Source: Candidatus Poribacteria bacterium
GTDB lineage: Bacteria; Poribacteria; WGA-4E; JAJDTR01
DNA length: 64,000 nt
Direction of reading: 5' to 3'
Assembly: GCA_028820655.1 (NCBI GenBank)
Contig: JAPPIK010000020.1
Location: forward strand, 34,266 to 98,265
Shown here: in pieces, positions 9,461-17,903 of the stretch
Position numbering within the stretch: position 1 is the stretch's first letter
Layout of the letters: each line of letters begins with the position of its first letter
Made by a program: the position numbers and the translations under genes
Notes under the pieces: generated by a model
What the model saw: only the letters and a program-made list of their open reading frames with translations
Told to the model about the DNA's origin: nothing
Database searches by the model: none

Positions 9461-10633
9461 CTAGAACGGCTGCAAATCCCCGCCGCGCACAACCAAAACG
9501 ACGGGATCGTATTCGGCGTCGCCGACGGCGTCGAATGAGAAGCCCCCGAGAACGGTGTCAAAATCGCTTGTCGCAGCCAACGCCTCCCGGATCGCTTCCG
9601 AATCGGTTGAGCCCGCTTCAGAGATGGCGTTCACCAGAAGCTGCACCGATGTGTACGCCAACGCGCTGAAGACCGACGGCTCAGAATCGTAAGAATCGAT
9701 GAAGTCCCGCACAAACGCCTGATTGCCGGGTGTGTCCGCCGCGCTGGTCCACGCCGTGATCGAAATCGCCCCCTCCGCGGCTGCACCCGCATGCAGCACC
9801 TCGCCCACACTCATCAACGGCACGATGAAGGGCACATCGTCGGGAATCCCCACTTCGCGTCCCTGAACGAGTACCGTCGGTTGGTCAAACGAATTCGCGG
9901 CGACCAGAACGGCGTCCGGCTCCAGATCCCGAATCCGCGTCAATTGGGGACGGAGATCCGCGTCGACGGTGGAAAACGTCTCCGTAGTCAGGGGCTTGAC
10001 GCCGATCGCCGCGAGGGTTTCCGCGTACACCTCGTTGGCGCTGCGGGAGAACCCATCACGGGTGTCAACTATAATTGCCACGCTCTGGTAACCCAGCTTT
10101 TCCTGCGTAACTCGCACGCCGTGCGGAATTAGTTTGTCCACGGTCAGGTTTACGCGAAAAACAAAGTCGCCAAGCGCGCTCAGTCCCTGCGACGCGGATG
10201 TCGGCGCTATGGCGACGATCCGATTCTCTTCCGCCACCGGGAACGCTGCCCCGGTGAGGGTCGAGGTCGCGGGACCTAGCAGCGCAACCACGCCGTGCTC
10301 GTGGATCAGCTTGTTGTAGGCGGCAATCGCTCCATCCGCGGTGCTTTTGTTGTCCTCCAGGATAAAGCGGATACGCGGCGGCGTAATTTGCGCGTTGTTA
10401 ATCTCGTCGCGCGCCAGATAAAATCCGTTCAGATACCTGACGATGTCCGGGTCGTCGGGGCCGTCGACGAAAGCGCCGGACTGCGGCATCACCAGACCGA
10501 TGAGTAGCTCATCCGGAAGCGGCGACGGCGGCTCGCCCTCGGAAAGTATTGAAACCAATTCATCGCAGCCGTATAACCCGAAGATGAGTGCGGCGCCGAC
10601 AGCCAATAGAAAGAGTTTATTGATAGTATTCAC
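9461..10633 (-). CDS. ABC-type substrate-binding lipoprotein, tandem paralogue of 8002-9174
   Basis: 390 residues, the same length as its neighbour and nearly collinear with it. It has a signal peptide with lipobox LYGCD, then ELVSILSE and the Peripla_BP_6 body. Differences cluster in the central region (TVDKLIPHGVRVTQEKLGYQ) and in the hinge after EGAI, which could change ligand preference. The leader is conserved too: GGAGGTCTAACC occurs 12-13 nt before both start codons. The intervening 286 bp contains CTATCGCGCTCCTTATCCAG and GTGACCTGGAGATCGC repeats. Function: capture of a small solute at the outer face of the inner membrane or in the periplasm. Confidence 0.93.
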   Translation of the reverse strand: MNTINKLFLLAVGAALIFGLYGCDELVSILSEGEPPSPLPDELLIGLVMPQSGAFVDGPDDPDIVRYLNGFYLARDEINNAQITPPRIRFILEDNKSTADGAIAAYNKLIHEHGVVALLGPATSTLTGAAFPVAEENRIVAIAPTSASQGLSALGDFVFRVNLTVDKLIPHGVRVTQEKLGYQSVAIIVDTRDGFSRSANEVYAETLAAIGVKPLTTETFSTVDADLRPQLTRIRDLEPDAVLVAANSFDQPTVLVQGREVGIPDDVPFIVPLMSVGEVLHAGAAAEGAISITAWTSAADTPGNQAFVRDFIDSYDSEPSVFSALAYTSVQLLVNAISEAGSTDSEAIREALAATSDFDTVLGGFSFDAVGDAEYDPVVLVVRGGDLQPF

Positions 10634-10906
10634 TCGGTTAGACCTCCCTGATTTAGTGCAGTTTGTTCACTGTTTTCCTCGTTACGGGGATGGACGACCT
10701 GCTCGCCCTTGAATGCGGGTATTGTATCCGACTTGAGGGCGTAATTCAAGCCCGTTGTAACTCCCGCTGAACGACATCGTGCGGGATGTCCGCTTCGTTC
10801 CCGGTTCCGCTTGCGCCCGATCGGAGAATGCTGTTAAACTGTTACCGTGACAGCAGCGTCTTTGGGCACAGAAGTAGCTAACACTCAACGGGACGGAGGA
10901 ATCGCC

Positions 10907-11428
10907 ATGGACCGCAACTTTAGCGTGAATTTGGCAGAGCAACCGGAGGGCGGTTATACGCTAACCAGCAATGAACTGCCCGAACTGGTGACCGAGGGAG
11001 ATTCGGTGGAGGAGGCGATGGAGAATCTGGAGGACGCCTACGCCGCCGCGCTTGAACTGTATGAGGATTTGGGGCGTTCCGCCCCTGCTGGCGGGGAGAA
11101 GCCCCCCGGAAGACGCCCGCGGTTTGCAGCGTTTCCGCCCGATTCTCGGGTTGATTCCCATTCGGATGTGCCCGCGGATAACGGTCAGCTCCGGTTTGAG
11201 GCGACGTTGTGCGAGTATGAACTGAGACTGCCCGCGCGGAAGCTGAGGGCGCTGGGGTGTCAGGAACTAGCGAGGCGCGCGCACGGATCGCACCGGATAT
11301 GGCGAAACCCGCTTACGGGAGGGTCGGCGGTCGTGCCGGACTACGGGAGCCGGGATTTGAGGGTAGGGACGATTCGAGCGGTGCTGCGGAATTTGGGGGT
11401 TGGATGGCGGGAGTTTGTGATGAAGTGA
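10907..11428 (+). CDS. HicB-HicA fusion protein (antitoxin and toxin in one chain)
   Basis: 173 residues from ATG 10907, which has GGAGG 9 nt upstream; the longer frame from 10847 lacks such a site. Residues 1-60 match HicB antitoxins (NFSVNLAEQPEGGYTLTSNE, ELVTEGDSVEEAMENLEDA). After a proline-rich linker (61-95), residues 108-172 match the HicA/YcfA fold: ARKLRAL, then HGSHRIWRNP with the conserved histidine (His129), then VVPDYGSRDLRVGTIRAVLRNLG. Standard HicAB systems use two genes. Here the frame is continuous, with a few residues missing between RALG and CQELARRA. HicA is an mRNA interferase and HicB its inhibitor. A fused, self-inhibited pair or a decayed toxin are both possible. The 3' end of this gene is repeated at 13290-13345. 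Confidence 0.75.
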   Translation: MDRNFSVNLAEQPEGGYTLTSNELPELVTEGDSVEEAMENLEDAYAAALELYEDLGRSAPAGGEKPPGRRPRFAAFPPDSRVDSHSDVPADNGQLRFEATLCEYELRLPARKLRALGCQELARRAHGSHRIWRNPLTGGSAVVPDYGSRDLRVGTIRAVLRNLGVGWREFVMK

Positions 11429-11472
11429 AATGGTATAATGGGAGCAGTCGTTAAACAGGGAGATGAATTTTC

Positions 11473-11676
11473 ATGGCGACAAAGAAGGACAAGATTCACA
11501 AGGCGTCGCCTGCTATCGACTCAACGGCAGGACGTACAGTGGAAGCAGACGGCGAAGAGTGGGATGAATCTCAGGAGTTGCTTAATGATCCTGTCTTTAT
11601 GGAAAGCCATGAGCGGGCGGAGAATGACAGGGCGAATGGTGACTCGAGGAGGTTTGCGGAAATCAGAAGAAAATAG
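11473..11676 (+). CDS. Small acidic/basic protein, antitoxin-like C-terminal pattern
   Basis: 67 residues, starting MATKKDKIHKAS, with a GGGAG ribosome-binding site about 10 nt upstream. The C-terminal half (ELLNDPVFMESHERAEND) resembles the dimer or toxin-binding tail of Phd/YefM-type antitoxins, but no DNA-binding part is present. It lies 44 bp after the HicB-HicA fusion and has a close paralogue at 13397-13600 in the same relative position behind a HicA remnant. That suggests a conserved gene pair. No toxin of the RelE type is visible next to either copy. Confidence 0.6.
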   Translation: MATKKDKIHKASPAIDSTAGRTVEADGEEWDESQELLNDPVFMESHERAENDRANGDSRRFAEIRRK

Positions 11677-12102
11677 TTGGTTCTCCGACCAATCTGGTAA
11701 TGCGAGCTTAAAAGGAATGCCATACCGCTCTTTGAGCGATGGTGTCGGTCGTAACTCCTCGGCCAGAAATTTCAAAACGTTTCTAGCCCCTTCCAAGCCA
11801 CCTCTAGGGAAGCATGAGTTTCTCCACAGACAGCACGAACAGATAGAATAATCTACAGCAGCGGCCGTCTGAAGGTCAATTTCGCGCCGAGCGGTCAAAC
11901 GGGATTTAAGGTTTATGGTGGAGTTTTTGACGGATGGGGGCCGGATTTTCACACCGTGGTAGGTGTTGATACCCTAAGAGGCGGGAGCGACCTCGGCAAT
12001 TAAAGCGTTTCGGCTCTGGATGAGAAGCGGTGATACGCGCAGAAGTTAGTCGGATGTTTTATTGAAAGTTCGGAAGATCGCGCGTAAATCGTCCCTTGTC
12101 AC
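11677..12102. other. Gene-free stretch in the toxin-antitoxin island
   Basis: No gene is supported. A minus-strand open frame (11521-11952) overlaps the small antitoxin-like gene, has no ribosome-binding site and does not resemble a family I know. The palindromic tract GGCGGGAGCGACCTCGGC near 11970 is a degenerate member of the dispersed repeat families. Confidence 0.4.
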
Positions 12103-12402
12103 TCATTGTTTGAGATTGTGAATGGCATAGTTACTGATGTGTTCATCCAACTTCTGTTCAACTTCTGTTAGATGATTCGCCAGATTTGCGTGATCCGATT
12201 TCATTTGTTCGCGCAAATCGTCTATACGCTTGTCGAAGCGTGTGCCAAGATCGTCTATGCGCTTGTCGAAGCGTGTGCCAAGATCATCTATACGCTTGTC
12301 GAAACGTGTGCCAAGATCGTCGATACGCTTGCTGAGAATTGTGTTAAAAGCCACCATGACCGCAATAATAACGGCCGGGGGCAGCCAGGTTTCGATAGAC
12401 AT
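12103..12402 (-). CDS. Membrane-anchored coiled-coil protein with three 11-residue repeats
   Basis: 99 residues from ATG 12402, preceded by GGAGGACGAAGA; a longer frame from 12456 lacks this site. One N-terminal membrane helix (WLPPAVIIAVMVAFNTIL, residues about 5-22) is followed by a coiled coil built from the unit RFDKRIDDLGT. The unit occurs three times as near-identical 33-bp DNA repeats (12218-12316). The C-terminal part (HANLANHLTEVEQKLDEHIS) is also helical. The paralogue at 12823-13056 has only one repeat, so repeat number varies between copies. The role is unknown; trimeric or dimeric membrane-anchored rods are the likely structure. Confidence 0.75.
   Translation of the reverse strand: MSIETWLPPAVIIAVMVAFNTILSKRIDDLGTRFDKRIDDLGTRFDKRIDDLGTRFDKRIDDLREQMKSDHANLANHLTEVEQKLDEHISNYAIHNLKQ
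12218..12316 (-). repeat. Three tandem 33-bp repeats inside the coiled-coil gene
   Basis: Three consecutive 33-bp units (12218-12250, 12251-12283, 12284-12316) differ by only a few bases, and a partial unit follows. Each encodes 11 residues of the coiled coil, so repeat loss or gain keeps the frame. The homologous gene at 12823 has one full unit. Confidence 0.85.
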
Positions 12403-12460
12403 TCTTCGTCCTCCGCGTCCGGTGGTAGTTTGGACATTTGCGGCAACTTGCATCAACGCT

Positions 12461-12488
12461 ATTATAGTCTTCTATGAAAAGGAATGCA
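12461..12488 (-). promoter_or_regulatory. Promoter of the coiled-coil gene, TTGCAT-16-TATAAT
   Basis: On the reverse strand TTGCAT (12488-12483) and TATAAT (12466-12461) are 16 bp apart, about 60 bp upstream of the start at 12402. The same boxes are conserved upstream of the paralogue at 13115-13143, which supports function. Confidence 0.6.
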
Positions 12489-12610
12489 AGTGTTTGTGGA
12501 GGATCGGTGGACTTGCTGTGGGGCGGAAGAATCGGGTAGTTGAAGGAATGGCAATTCGGATCGTATGTCGCGGCAGTTCGTTCTAGTCGCCGCATTGAAG
12601 GAAAGAAGCA

Positions 12611-12800
12611 ATGACTGAGGAAAGGAAACGCGAACTGAGGCGGTTGCTTTCCATTTTGGATTAGACCTACTCTTCGCGTATCACGCACGCGCACATAATT
12701 GAGGATTCTGTACTACATTCATGCGCAGTTGGCTCCATTCATTCATAACGACAAGACTACCGTTGCCAGCTATTTCACTGAAAGCACCGCTACCGAAAGT
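12611..12800 (+). pseudogene. Decayed fragment of a HEPN-protein gene
   Basis: ATG 12611 opens MTEERKRELRRLL, matching the first 13 residues of the intact HEPN gene at 14815, but a stop follows at 12662-12664. From about 12715 to 12800 another frame reads YYIHAQLAPFIHN then TTVASYFTES. This aligns with residues about 80-106 of the 14815 protein (LLNFIREELAQFVDN, PTASYFIKS). The intervening part is lost. It is a degenerate internal-deletion copy. Confidence 0.65.
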
Positions 12801-12822
12801 CCCCGTGCGTATCCCATGTCAC

Positions 12823-13056
12823 TCATTGTTTGAGATTATGAATGGCATAGTTACTGATGTGTTCATCCAACTTCTGTTCGACTTTTGTTAGATGATTCGC
12901 CAGATTTGCGTGATCTGTTTTCATTTGTTCGCGCAGATCGTCTATACGCTTGTCGAAACGTGTGCCAAGATCGTCGATACGCTTGCTGAGAATTGTGTTA
13001 AAAGCCACCATGACCGCAATAATAACGGCTGGGGGCAGCCAGGTTTCGATAGACAT
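12823..13056 (-). CDS. Membrane-anchored coiled-coil protein, short paralogue of 12103-12402
   Basis: 77 residues. The N-terminus, membrane helix and C-terminus are virtually identical to the 12103-12402 protein, but only one RFDKRIDDL unit is present. GGAGGAAGAAAA precedes the ATG at 13056. Upstream DNA, including the promoter, is also duplicated, so the two genes arose by a recent segmental duplication followed by change in repeat number. Confidence 0.75.
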   Translation of the reverse strand: MSIETWLPPAVIIAVMVAFNTILSKRIDDLGTRFDKRIDDLREQMKTDHANLANHLTKVEQKLDEHISNYAIHNLKQ

Positions 13057-13114
13057 TTTTCTTCCTCCGAGTCCGATGGTAGTCTAGACATTTGCGGCAA
13101 CTTGCAGCAACGCT

Positions 13115-13143
13115 ATTATATTCTTCTATGAAAAGGAATGCAA
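13115..13143 (-). promoter_or_regulatory. Promoter of the short coiled-coil paralogue, TTGCAT-17-TATAAT
   Basis: On the reverse strand TTGCAT (13143-13138) and TATAAT (13120-13115) have a 17-bp spacer. It duplicates the promoter at 12461-12488 with one extra spacer base. Confidence 0.6.
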
Positions 13144-13209
13144 GTGTTTGTGGAGGAACAGGGGGCTTGCTGTGGGGCGGAAGAATCGGGTAGTTGAAGG
13201 AATGGAAAG

Positions 13210-13350
13210 ATGACTGAGGAAAGAAAGCGGGAGCTTAGGCGGTTGCTTGAGGAAGCAAGGGGGAGTTTGGAGGTATGCCAAGAGTATGGGGGACGATTCG
13301 GGCGGTGCTGTGGAAATTGGGGGTTGGCTGGAGGCAGTTTTTGAGGGGAT
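13210..13350 (+). pseudogene. Chimeric remnant: 5' end of a HEPN gene joined to the 3' end of a HicA gene
   Basis: ATG 13210 reads MTEERKRELRRLLEEARGSL, matching the start of the 14815 HEPN gene. From about 13288 the DNA instead matches the HicA-encoding end of the 10907 gene (GATTCGGGCGGTGCTGTGG compared with 11371-11389), in a different reading frame, with a stop at 13344. The small antitoxin-like gene follows as it does behind the intact HicB-HicA gene. This records a recombination between the two units. Confidence 0.7.
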
Positions 13351-13396
13351 GATATGGAATAAACGGGGCAGTCGTTCAAAAAGGAGATGGATTTTC

Positions 13397-13600
13397 ATGG
13401 CGACAAAGAAGGACAAGCTTCACAAGGCGCCGACCGCTATCGACTCGATGGCAGGACGCAGAGGAGAGACAGACATCGAGGAGTGGGATGAAACGCAAGA
13501 GTTGCTTAATGATCCCGTCTTTATGGAAAGCCATGCGCGGGCGGAGAAGGACAGGGCAGATGGAATTTCAAGGAAGTTTGCGGTAATCAGAAGGATTTAG
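13397..13600 (+). CDS. Small antitoxin-like protein, paralogue of 11473-11676
   Basis: 67 residues beginning MATKKDKLHKAP and sharing EWDE-QELLNDPVFMESH with the copy at 11473. A good AAGGAG ribosome-binding site lies 11 nt upstream; the longer frame from 13247 runs through the HicA remnant and is not the natural start. It follows the HicA remnant at the same distance as the first copy follows the intact gene. A function as antitoxin or accessory protein is inferred only from the C-terminal pattern and the context. Confidence 0.6.
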   Translation: MATKKDKLHKAPTAIDSMAGRRGETDIEEWDETQELLNDPVFMESHARAEKDRADGISRKFAVIRRI

Positions 13601-13696
13601 TTGTTTCTTCGACCAATCTCAGACACACCAGAGGATGTAGCGGAGTCGTTGTATGGGATTAAGACAACGGAAAACCTAGCACGAAAAAATGGGCAA

Positions 13697-13725
13697 TAAA
13701 AAAGCCGAGCACAAATGGTCTCGGC
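13697..13725 (-). terminator. Rho-independent terminator for the gene at 13753-14037
   Basis: Read on the reverse strand, GCCGAG-ACCATTTGTG-CTCGGC forms a six-base-pair stem followed by TTTTTTATT. It lies 28 bp beyond the stop codon of the leftward gene. Confidence 0.7.
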
Positions 13726-13752
13726 AGTAAATATCAGATGGTGTCAGCTAAC

Positions 13753-14037
13753 TTACTCCTGATGATCTATTTGTTTCCTTTTATAATATTTCTTGAATAA
13801 CTCTTCAGTTTCTGGCATGTCAACCCCGGCAATAACTTGTGACATGTCATTGCCAATAGCTAACCAGTCAGATTTGAGGGCATCATAATCAGACCATTCA
13901 TTGTCTGCGTTAACAAAGTCGTTACGTTGACTTAAACTTTGAGTGCCAAACAGATCGACCACACTACCAATTCCCATTATTATATTTCGTAATGAATTGG
14001 TATACTTCATGCCATCGTATACTACAGGTAATGTCAT
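13753..14037 (-). CDS. Hypothetical 94-residue protein, AT-rich
   Basis: Starts at ATG 14037 with AAAGGATAAGG upstream and ends just before a clear terminator, so it looks like a complete monocistronic unit. Acidic and without a membrane segment or signal peptide (IIMGIGSVVDLFGTQSL near residue 20; ETEELFKKYYKRK at the end). Codon use and flanks are noticeably more AT-rich than the neighbours, which suggests separate acquisition. The family is not recognised. Confidence 0.6.
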   Translation of the reverse strand: MTLPVVYDGMKYTNSLRNIIMGIGSVVDLFGTQSLSQRNDFVNADNEWSDYDALKSDWLAIGNDMSQVIAGVDMPETEELFKKYYKRKQIDHQE

Positions 14038-14238
14038 GGCCTTATCCTTTCATATGCAAGGGGTAAATATCTATTCACGTTTAAATTAAACTTTCTAGTC
14101 AATAACGCAGGTATACTTCCCCTTAAACAAAAGAACATCACATAAAGATGCATTTTTCGCCAACAACAATTATATCTTTACCGAAAAACGGTGTCAACTA
14201 GATATTCGCTGAATTGAAAATAGTGTAATTGCGCTTAT

Positions 14239-14730
14239 TTGTCGAGTGCCAACTTCATTTTCTTCGACACTGCGCTAGTGGCTATAATCCCCTTTTCAAG
14301 ACCGGAAAAATCGGGATGCATAGCCGTATTTCGTTACGCACTCGAATATGCCCAATCTCATTTTGCTAACTATGATGGTTTGGTTAGTAACACTTCTTTG
14401 CAAGTATCCGAGGCGGCACCAAAGTCGCAAGCTGGGTTGCAGGCTGTGGATCATCTTGTTTGGGTGTTGCAGAGGCTCTTTGAGCGCAGCGAAGAGCGGT
14501 TTGTGGGCTATCTATGGCGCGCCTTTCGGTTGGTACAGGACATTGACGATAGGCGGGAAACAGGGCAGGGCGTGTATTATACACAAAAAAAGCCGCTTAA
14601 CGCGGCGGCTTTAAAGTGGCGAGGAGAAATAGAGAGCCAGGGATATAGCATTGCGCGAACCGCAGCCCGGCAATCACACGGCGTGGAGCCGAATTTTGTC
14701 CCTAGTAACAGCCATATTGTAGTCGTTTAG
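14239..14730 (+). pseudogene. DUF3800 protein, 5'-truncated remnant
   Basis: The readable part matches the C-terminal half of DUF3800 proteins, a family often found next to mobile and defence genes: AGLQAVDHLVWVLQRLFER, then LVQDIDDRR and VYYTQKKPLN. The catalytic N-terminal half (normally starting with a conserved aspartate segment) is missing, and unrelated AT-rich DNA lies upstream. A homologous remnant lies at 31347-31730. Conservation between the two copies continues past the DUF3800 end (ARQSHG...PN.VPS, about 14660-14715). An AAAAAAGCCGCTT...GCGGCGGCTTT hairpin at 14586-14612 lies within the frame. Confidence 0.6.
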
Positions 14731-14814
14731 AGTTTGAATGTCAAGCAAATGTTACGCATGGCGGTATGTCATTGTTGCAATCCTTCCGAACAGCCGGATT
14801 GAAGGAAAAAAGAG

Positions 14815-16272
14815 ATGACTGAGGAACGGAAGCAGGAACTGAGGCAGTTGCTTGAGGAAGCGATTGGGAGTTTGGAAATACGCTATGGCTATGGCGGGCT
14901 ATTGTCTCTCCCTAGAGAGGTATATCAGAAGTATTTAGAGGAACGTTGGAGATACTTTGGGGTAGACTTTTTATCTTTTGCGTTTTTAATCCGTCTTGAA
15001 CCTGACATTACAGATGAATCCTCAAAATCTATTCTTCTTAACTTTATAAGGGAGGAGTTAGCTCAGTTTGTTGATAATCATTCTTTGAAGGACACTATTC
15101 CAACCGCTAGCTATTTTATAAAGAGTTACCCTAAAGGAAAGTTAAAGCTGCATAACCGGCAGTTTCATCGTCTCCCTCTGAACCTCGTTTTAGAGCGTCT
15201 TCTGCAAATCACGATTGTCCGTGGAGCAGAGGAGGCAGTAGCGGTTTTTGACAGATGCAGTCGCGTCGAAGGTACACTGGGTTTCTACCAAGATGTGAAT
15301 TTACTAGAGGGGATAAAGCTCGACAAGGAAGTTCAAGTCTTCCCAGGAGTGCGGCTTGTTCCGTTACCTTCTTCAGAAGTGTCGGCTGAAGTCACGCTAT
15401 ATTTACCAGGTTTTCCTCAAAATGCCATTTCTGATTTAAGGCCTTATTTTTTCGGAAAAACTTTACTTGTGATTGACTGTCCCGCACTCTCCATATTCCA
15501 CGAGCCCGCTCCAAAGCCAATGTTTCCGCAAGGACATCCATTAGAGGACGTTCCATTTAAAATTGCGAAAAATAACCTGAAGTTTAGGAATTCCAATGAA
15601 CTGGTTTCGGTTAAACAAGATATTTGCCAGGTCCTATCTTTAGTGTGTAATTCACCAGTTCATGTTACGCATGGCGGATGGTTTTTAGATGAAGAGAAAT
15701 CCTTCAATCCTCATCATGAAACTATCAGTATGTTCCGGCCTCCCACTCCTATAGGGAACTTCGGATTTGGCGGTTGCAGTGAAGCGAACGAAGATCACAT
15801 AGTAAACGCCAGATATCTATATTCGAAATTAGTTAAGCTAAAACCAGGCGATAGGGAAAAACTACAGATCGGCATTGGTCGTTGGATGAAGTCAAAAGCT
15901 ATTGGAGGTTATGTTGATAAGGTGATTGATTTGGGTATAGCTTTTGAGGCCCTTTATTTACCTGGGATAAAGGACGAATTAACCTTTAGATTAGGGGTTC
16001 GCGCGGCCTGGTACTTGGGAAAGGACAAAGAGGATCGCGAGAACTTGCTTACAAAGTTTGGAGACATTTATAAATGCCGTTCCAATGCTGTCCATAACGG
16101 GCAAGTTGACGAAAAGGTTAAATTTGGAGGAGAAAAGATTGGTAGGTCAGAGTTTATTCACCAGGCTCAAGATTTATGTGGGAAATCCATCGTGAAGATT
16201 CTTGAAGATGGGGGATTTCCTGATTGGGACGATTTGATTTTGGGTAGCGTGGTGGAGAATGCAGAAAACTAA
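14815..16272 (+). CDS. HEPN-domain protein (Apea-like)
   Basis: 485 residues, no signal peptide. The C-terminal 130 residues form a HEPN-type helical domain (DLGIAFEALYLPG near residue 375) with the ribonuclease motif R-x4-H in KCRSNAVHNG (Arg422, His427). The N-terminal region is unassigned. HEPN proteins with this motif act as RNases in toxin-antitoxin and anti-phage systems. Here the protein stands alone, with no nucleotidyltransferase partner adjacent. GAAGGAAAAAAGAG precedes the ATG. Decayed copies of the 5' end at 12611 and 13210 show that the gene has been duplicated and lost repeatedly in this island. Confidence 0.75.
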   Translation: MTEERKQELRQLLEEAIGSLEIRYGYGGLLSLPREVYQKYLEERWRYFGVDFLSFAFLIRLEPDITDESSKSILLNFIREELAQFVDNHSLKDTIPTASYFIKSYPKGKLKLHNRQFHRLPLNLVLERLLQITIVRGAEEAVAVFDRCSRVEGTLGFYQDVNLLEGIKLDKEVQVFPGVRLVPLPSSEVSAEVTLYLPGFPQNAISDLRPYFFGKTLLVIDCPALSIFHEPAPKPMFPQGHPLEDVPFKIAKNNLKFRNSNELVSVKQDICQVLSLVCNSPVHVTHGGWFLDEEKSFNPHHETISMFRPPTPIGNFGFGGCSEANEDHIVNARYLYSKLVKLKPGDREKLQIGIGRWMKSKAIGGYVDKVIDLGIAFEALYLPGIKDELTFRLGVRAAWYLGKDKEDRENLLTKFGDIYKCRSNAVHNGQVDEKVKFGGEKIGRSEFIHQAQDLCGKSIVKILEDGGFPDWDDLILGSVVENAEN

Positions 16273-16622
16273 ATTATCGGGTTGGGATTATGTAGCGTGG
16301 GAAATGTTCGATCGGTCGGAATATGTGGAAACAGGTCAGGATTAAAGGTTGGTGAAATGTCTGCCGCTCGATCAACCTCACCCTATAGCTCACATTGCGC
16401 TCCGCTGGAGCGCGATAATTGGACGTAGCATGATTCTACTGACATTTCACTCCTCTGGAGTGGGGAGTCGCGACCTGGAGCAAATCTCTATCGTCCTCGT
16501 TATTCACTCAGTTGATGTCCTACGGGTGCTAGTTGATCGTGTCCTGAAGTAAAGAAGTCCAAAAGGCTGGTGCGCATTGCACACCCTACATGCTTCAAAT
16601 ACGCAACGAAAGGAGTTAAACC
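16273..16622. repeat. Intergenic repeat cluster (CTCCGCTGGAG family, inverted)
   Basis: No gene. It contains GCGCTCCGCTGGAGCGC and CACTCCTCTGGAGTGGGG palindromes (16395-16465), a GCGACCTGGAG tract, a TCTATCGTCCTCGTTATTCAC unit (about 16488) and AAGGCTGGTGCGCATTGCAC (16563-16582). These are the same families as the arrays at 59.2 and 63.3 kb, but with the first family in the opposite orientation. Confidence 0.65.
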
Positions 16623-17039
16623 ATGATTGAGCGTAAAGCGGCGATGCTTCGGATAGTCACATGTGCAGTTGGGGGAGCGGTTTTTCTTCTGCTGTTGGTA
16701 CAACTCTTCCCGTTCGGCTTGATTCATCCTGATGACGGTGCGTACGCGGAAAGTGCGCCTGTCCTTTTCATTTTTGGCGTGGGCGCATTCCTCGGGTTGC
16801 TGCCGGGAATTGCGTGGGCGATCGACCAGAAGTCGGCGCGGCGGCGGTTTCTGCTATGGTCGATCTCGGGCATCGTGGTTGGCGTCATCTTGGCGGCGGT
16901 TACGGGCCGCTTTCTACTGATGTTTGCGTTCTGGCTATCGGGGGTGTATGTCGGCGTCGTCTCGGCGTTGAAGCGGCTGGGGATGTATAAGGTCCAGGAA
17001 GACAATCAAGCGGCTGAGGGGAATGAATTGAGTGAATAA
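16623..17039 (+). CDS. Integral membrane protein (three to four helices), tandem paralogue 1
   Basis: 138 residues with hydrophobic helices at about 11-30, 48-66, 78-97 and 98-115. The conserved loop PGIAWAIDQKSARRRF (residues about 60-75) is shared with the next gene, 17232-17672. AAGGAG lies 8 nt before the ATG. The family is unrecognised. The short charged loop between hydrophobic segments and the small size suggest a small membrane channel or scaffold, but this is not established. Confidence 0.7.
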   Translation: MIERKAAMLRIVTCAVGGAVFLLLLVQLFPFGLIHPDDGAYAESAPVLFIFGVGAFLGLLPGIAWAIDQKSARRRFLLWSISGIVVGVILAAVTGRFLLMFAFWLSGVYVGVVSALKRLGMYKVQEDNQAAEGNELSE

Positions 17040-17231
17040 AAGGCTGGTGGGCAGGGGATCTCTATCGCGCTCGCTATCCACTCGCTTGATTCCACCCTAC
17101 AGGTTGTATCGCACCCTGGTGCAAAAACGAGGCAAAAATGCTGGTGCGCATAGGATCTCTATCGCGCTCACTATTCATTCGCTTGATTGCACCCTACATC
17201 TTTCAAACGCGCAAACGGAAGGGGTTGAACG
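17040..17231. repeat. Repeat spacer between the two membrane-protein paralogues
   Basis: Two TCTATCGCGCTCGCTAT-type units (17052-17088 and 17155-17190) and two AGGCTGGTGGGCAG / ATGCTGGTGCGCA tracts. The spacer repeats itself once, as if the duplication of the gene had taken place together with its repeat flank. Confidence 0.6.
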
Positions 17232-17672
17232 ATGGTAAATCATAGAACGGCGCTGATTCGGATCGTCACGTGTATGATCGGGGGAATCGTCTTTATTCTT
17301 GTGCTTCGTAGCTTTATCCCGCTTGAAGCCGGGCCTTATGCAATCATATGGAGAGACGATGCACCTGTATGGGATCCCAATCCCCATCACGAAGCCCTTG
17401 GCTTCTCGGTTCGACCGTTCTGGGGAATCATTGGGGTCGGCGCGCTTCTCGGTTTGCTGCCCGGAATCGCGTGGGCCATCGACCAGAAGTCGGCGCGGCG
17501 GCGTTTTCTCGTGTGGTCAATAATGGGCGTGGTGATCGGGTTTATCTTGTCGATGGCGAGCTACCGGGCCGAACCGATGATTGTGTTTTCGATTGCCGGG
17601 GTGTATGTCGGAGCCGTCACGGCGTTGAACCGGCTTGGAGTGTTTGAGGCTAAGGATCGGCGGAGTGAGTAG
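17232..17672 (+). CDS. Integral membrane protein, tandem paralogue 2
   Basis: 146 residues, same helix pattern as the preceding gene. It shares VGALLGLLPGIAWAIDQKSA and GVYVGAVTALNRLG with that protein but has a longer loop after the first helix (WRDDAPVWDPNPHH). GAAGGGG precedes the ATG. Function unknown. The DNA after it (17673-17900) holds GCGACCTGGAGGGG and GGCTGGTGGGCAGTGCCCAC repeats. Confidence 0.7.
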   Translation: MVNHRTALIRIVTCMIGGIVFILVLRSFIPLEAGPYAIIWRDDAPVWDPNPHHEALGFSVRPFWGIIGVGALLGLLPGIAWAIDQKSARRRFLVWSIMGVVIGFILSMASYRAEPMIVFSIAGVYVGAVTALNRLGVFEAKDRRSE

Positions 17673-17903
17673 GAAGCCATTTTCGTGGTTGGGTGGCTTG
17701 ATGGGCGCGACCTGGAGGGGAACTCCTACTAGGTTGAGTCGGTTGATGGCTCCGTCGGGTGGGGCGGAGCAAGATGCTCCGCCTACGGATTGTGTGGGGG
17801 CGCGGCCGGGAGGTAGCACATACACGGGCGAGGCGGTTGATGACTTCGCCAAAGGCTGGTGGGCAGTGCCCACCCTACAAGAATAAAATGGAGGTGTTGG
17901 CAG

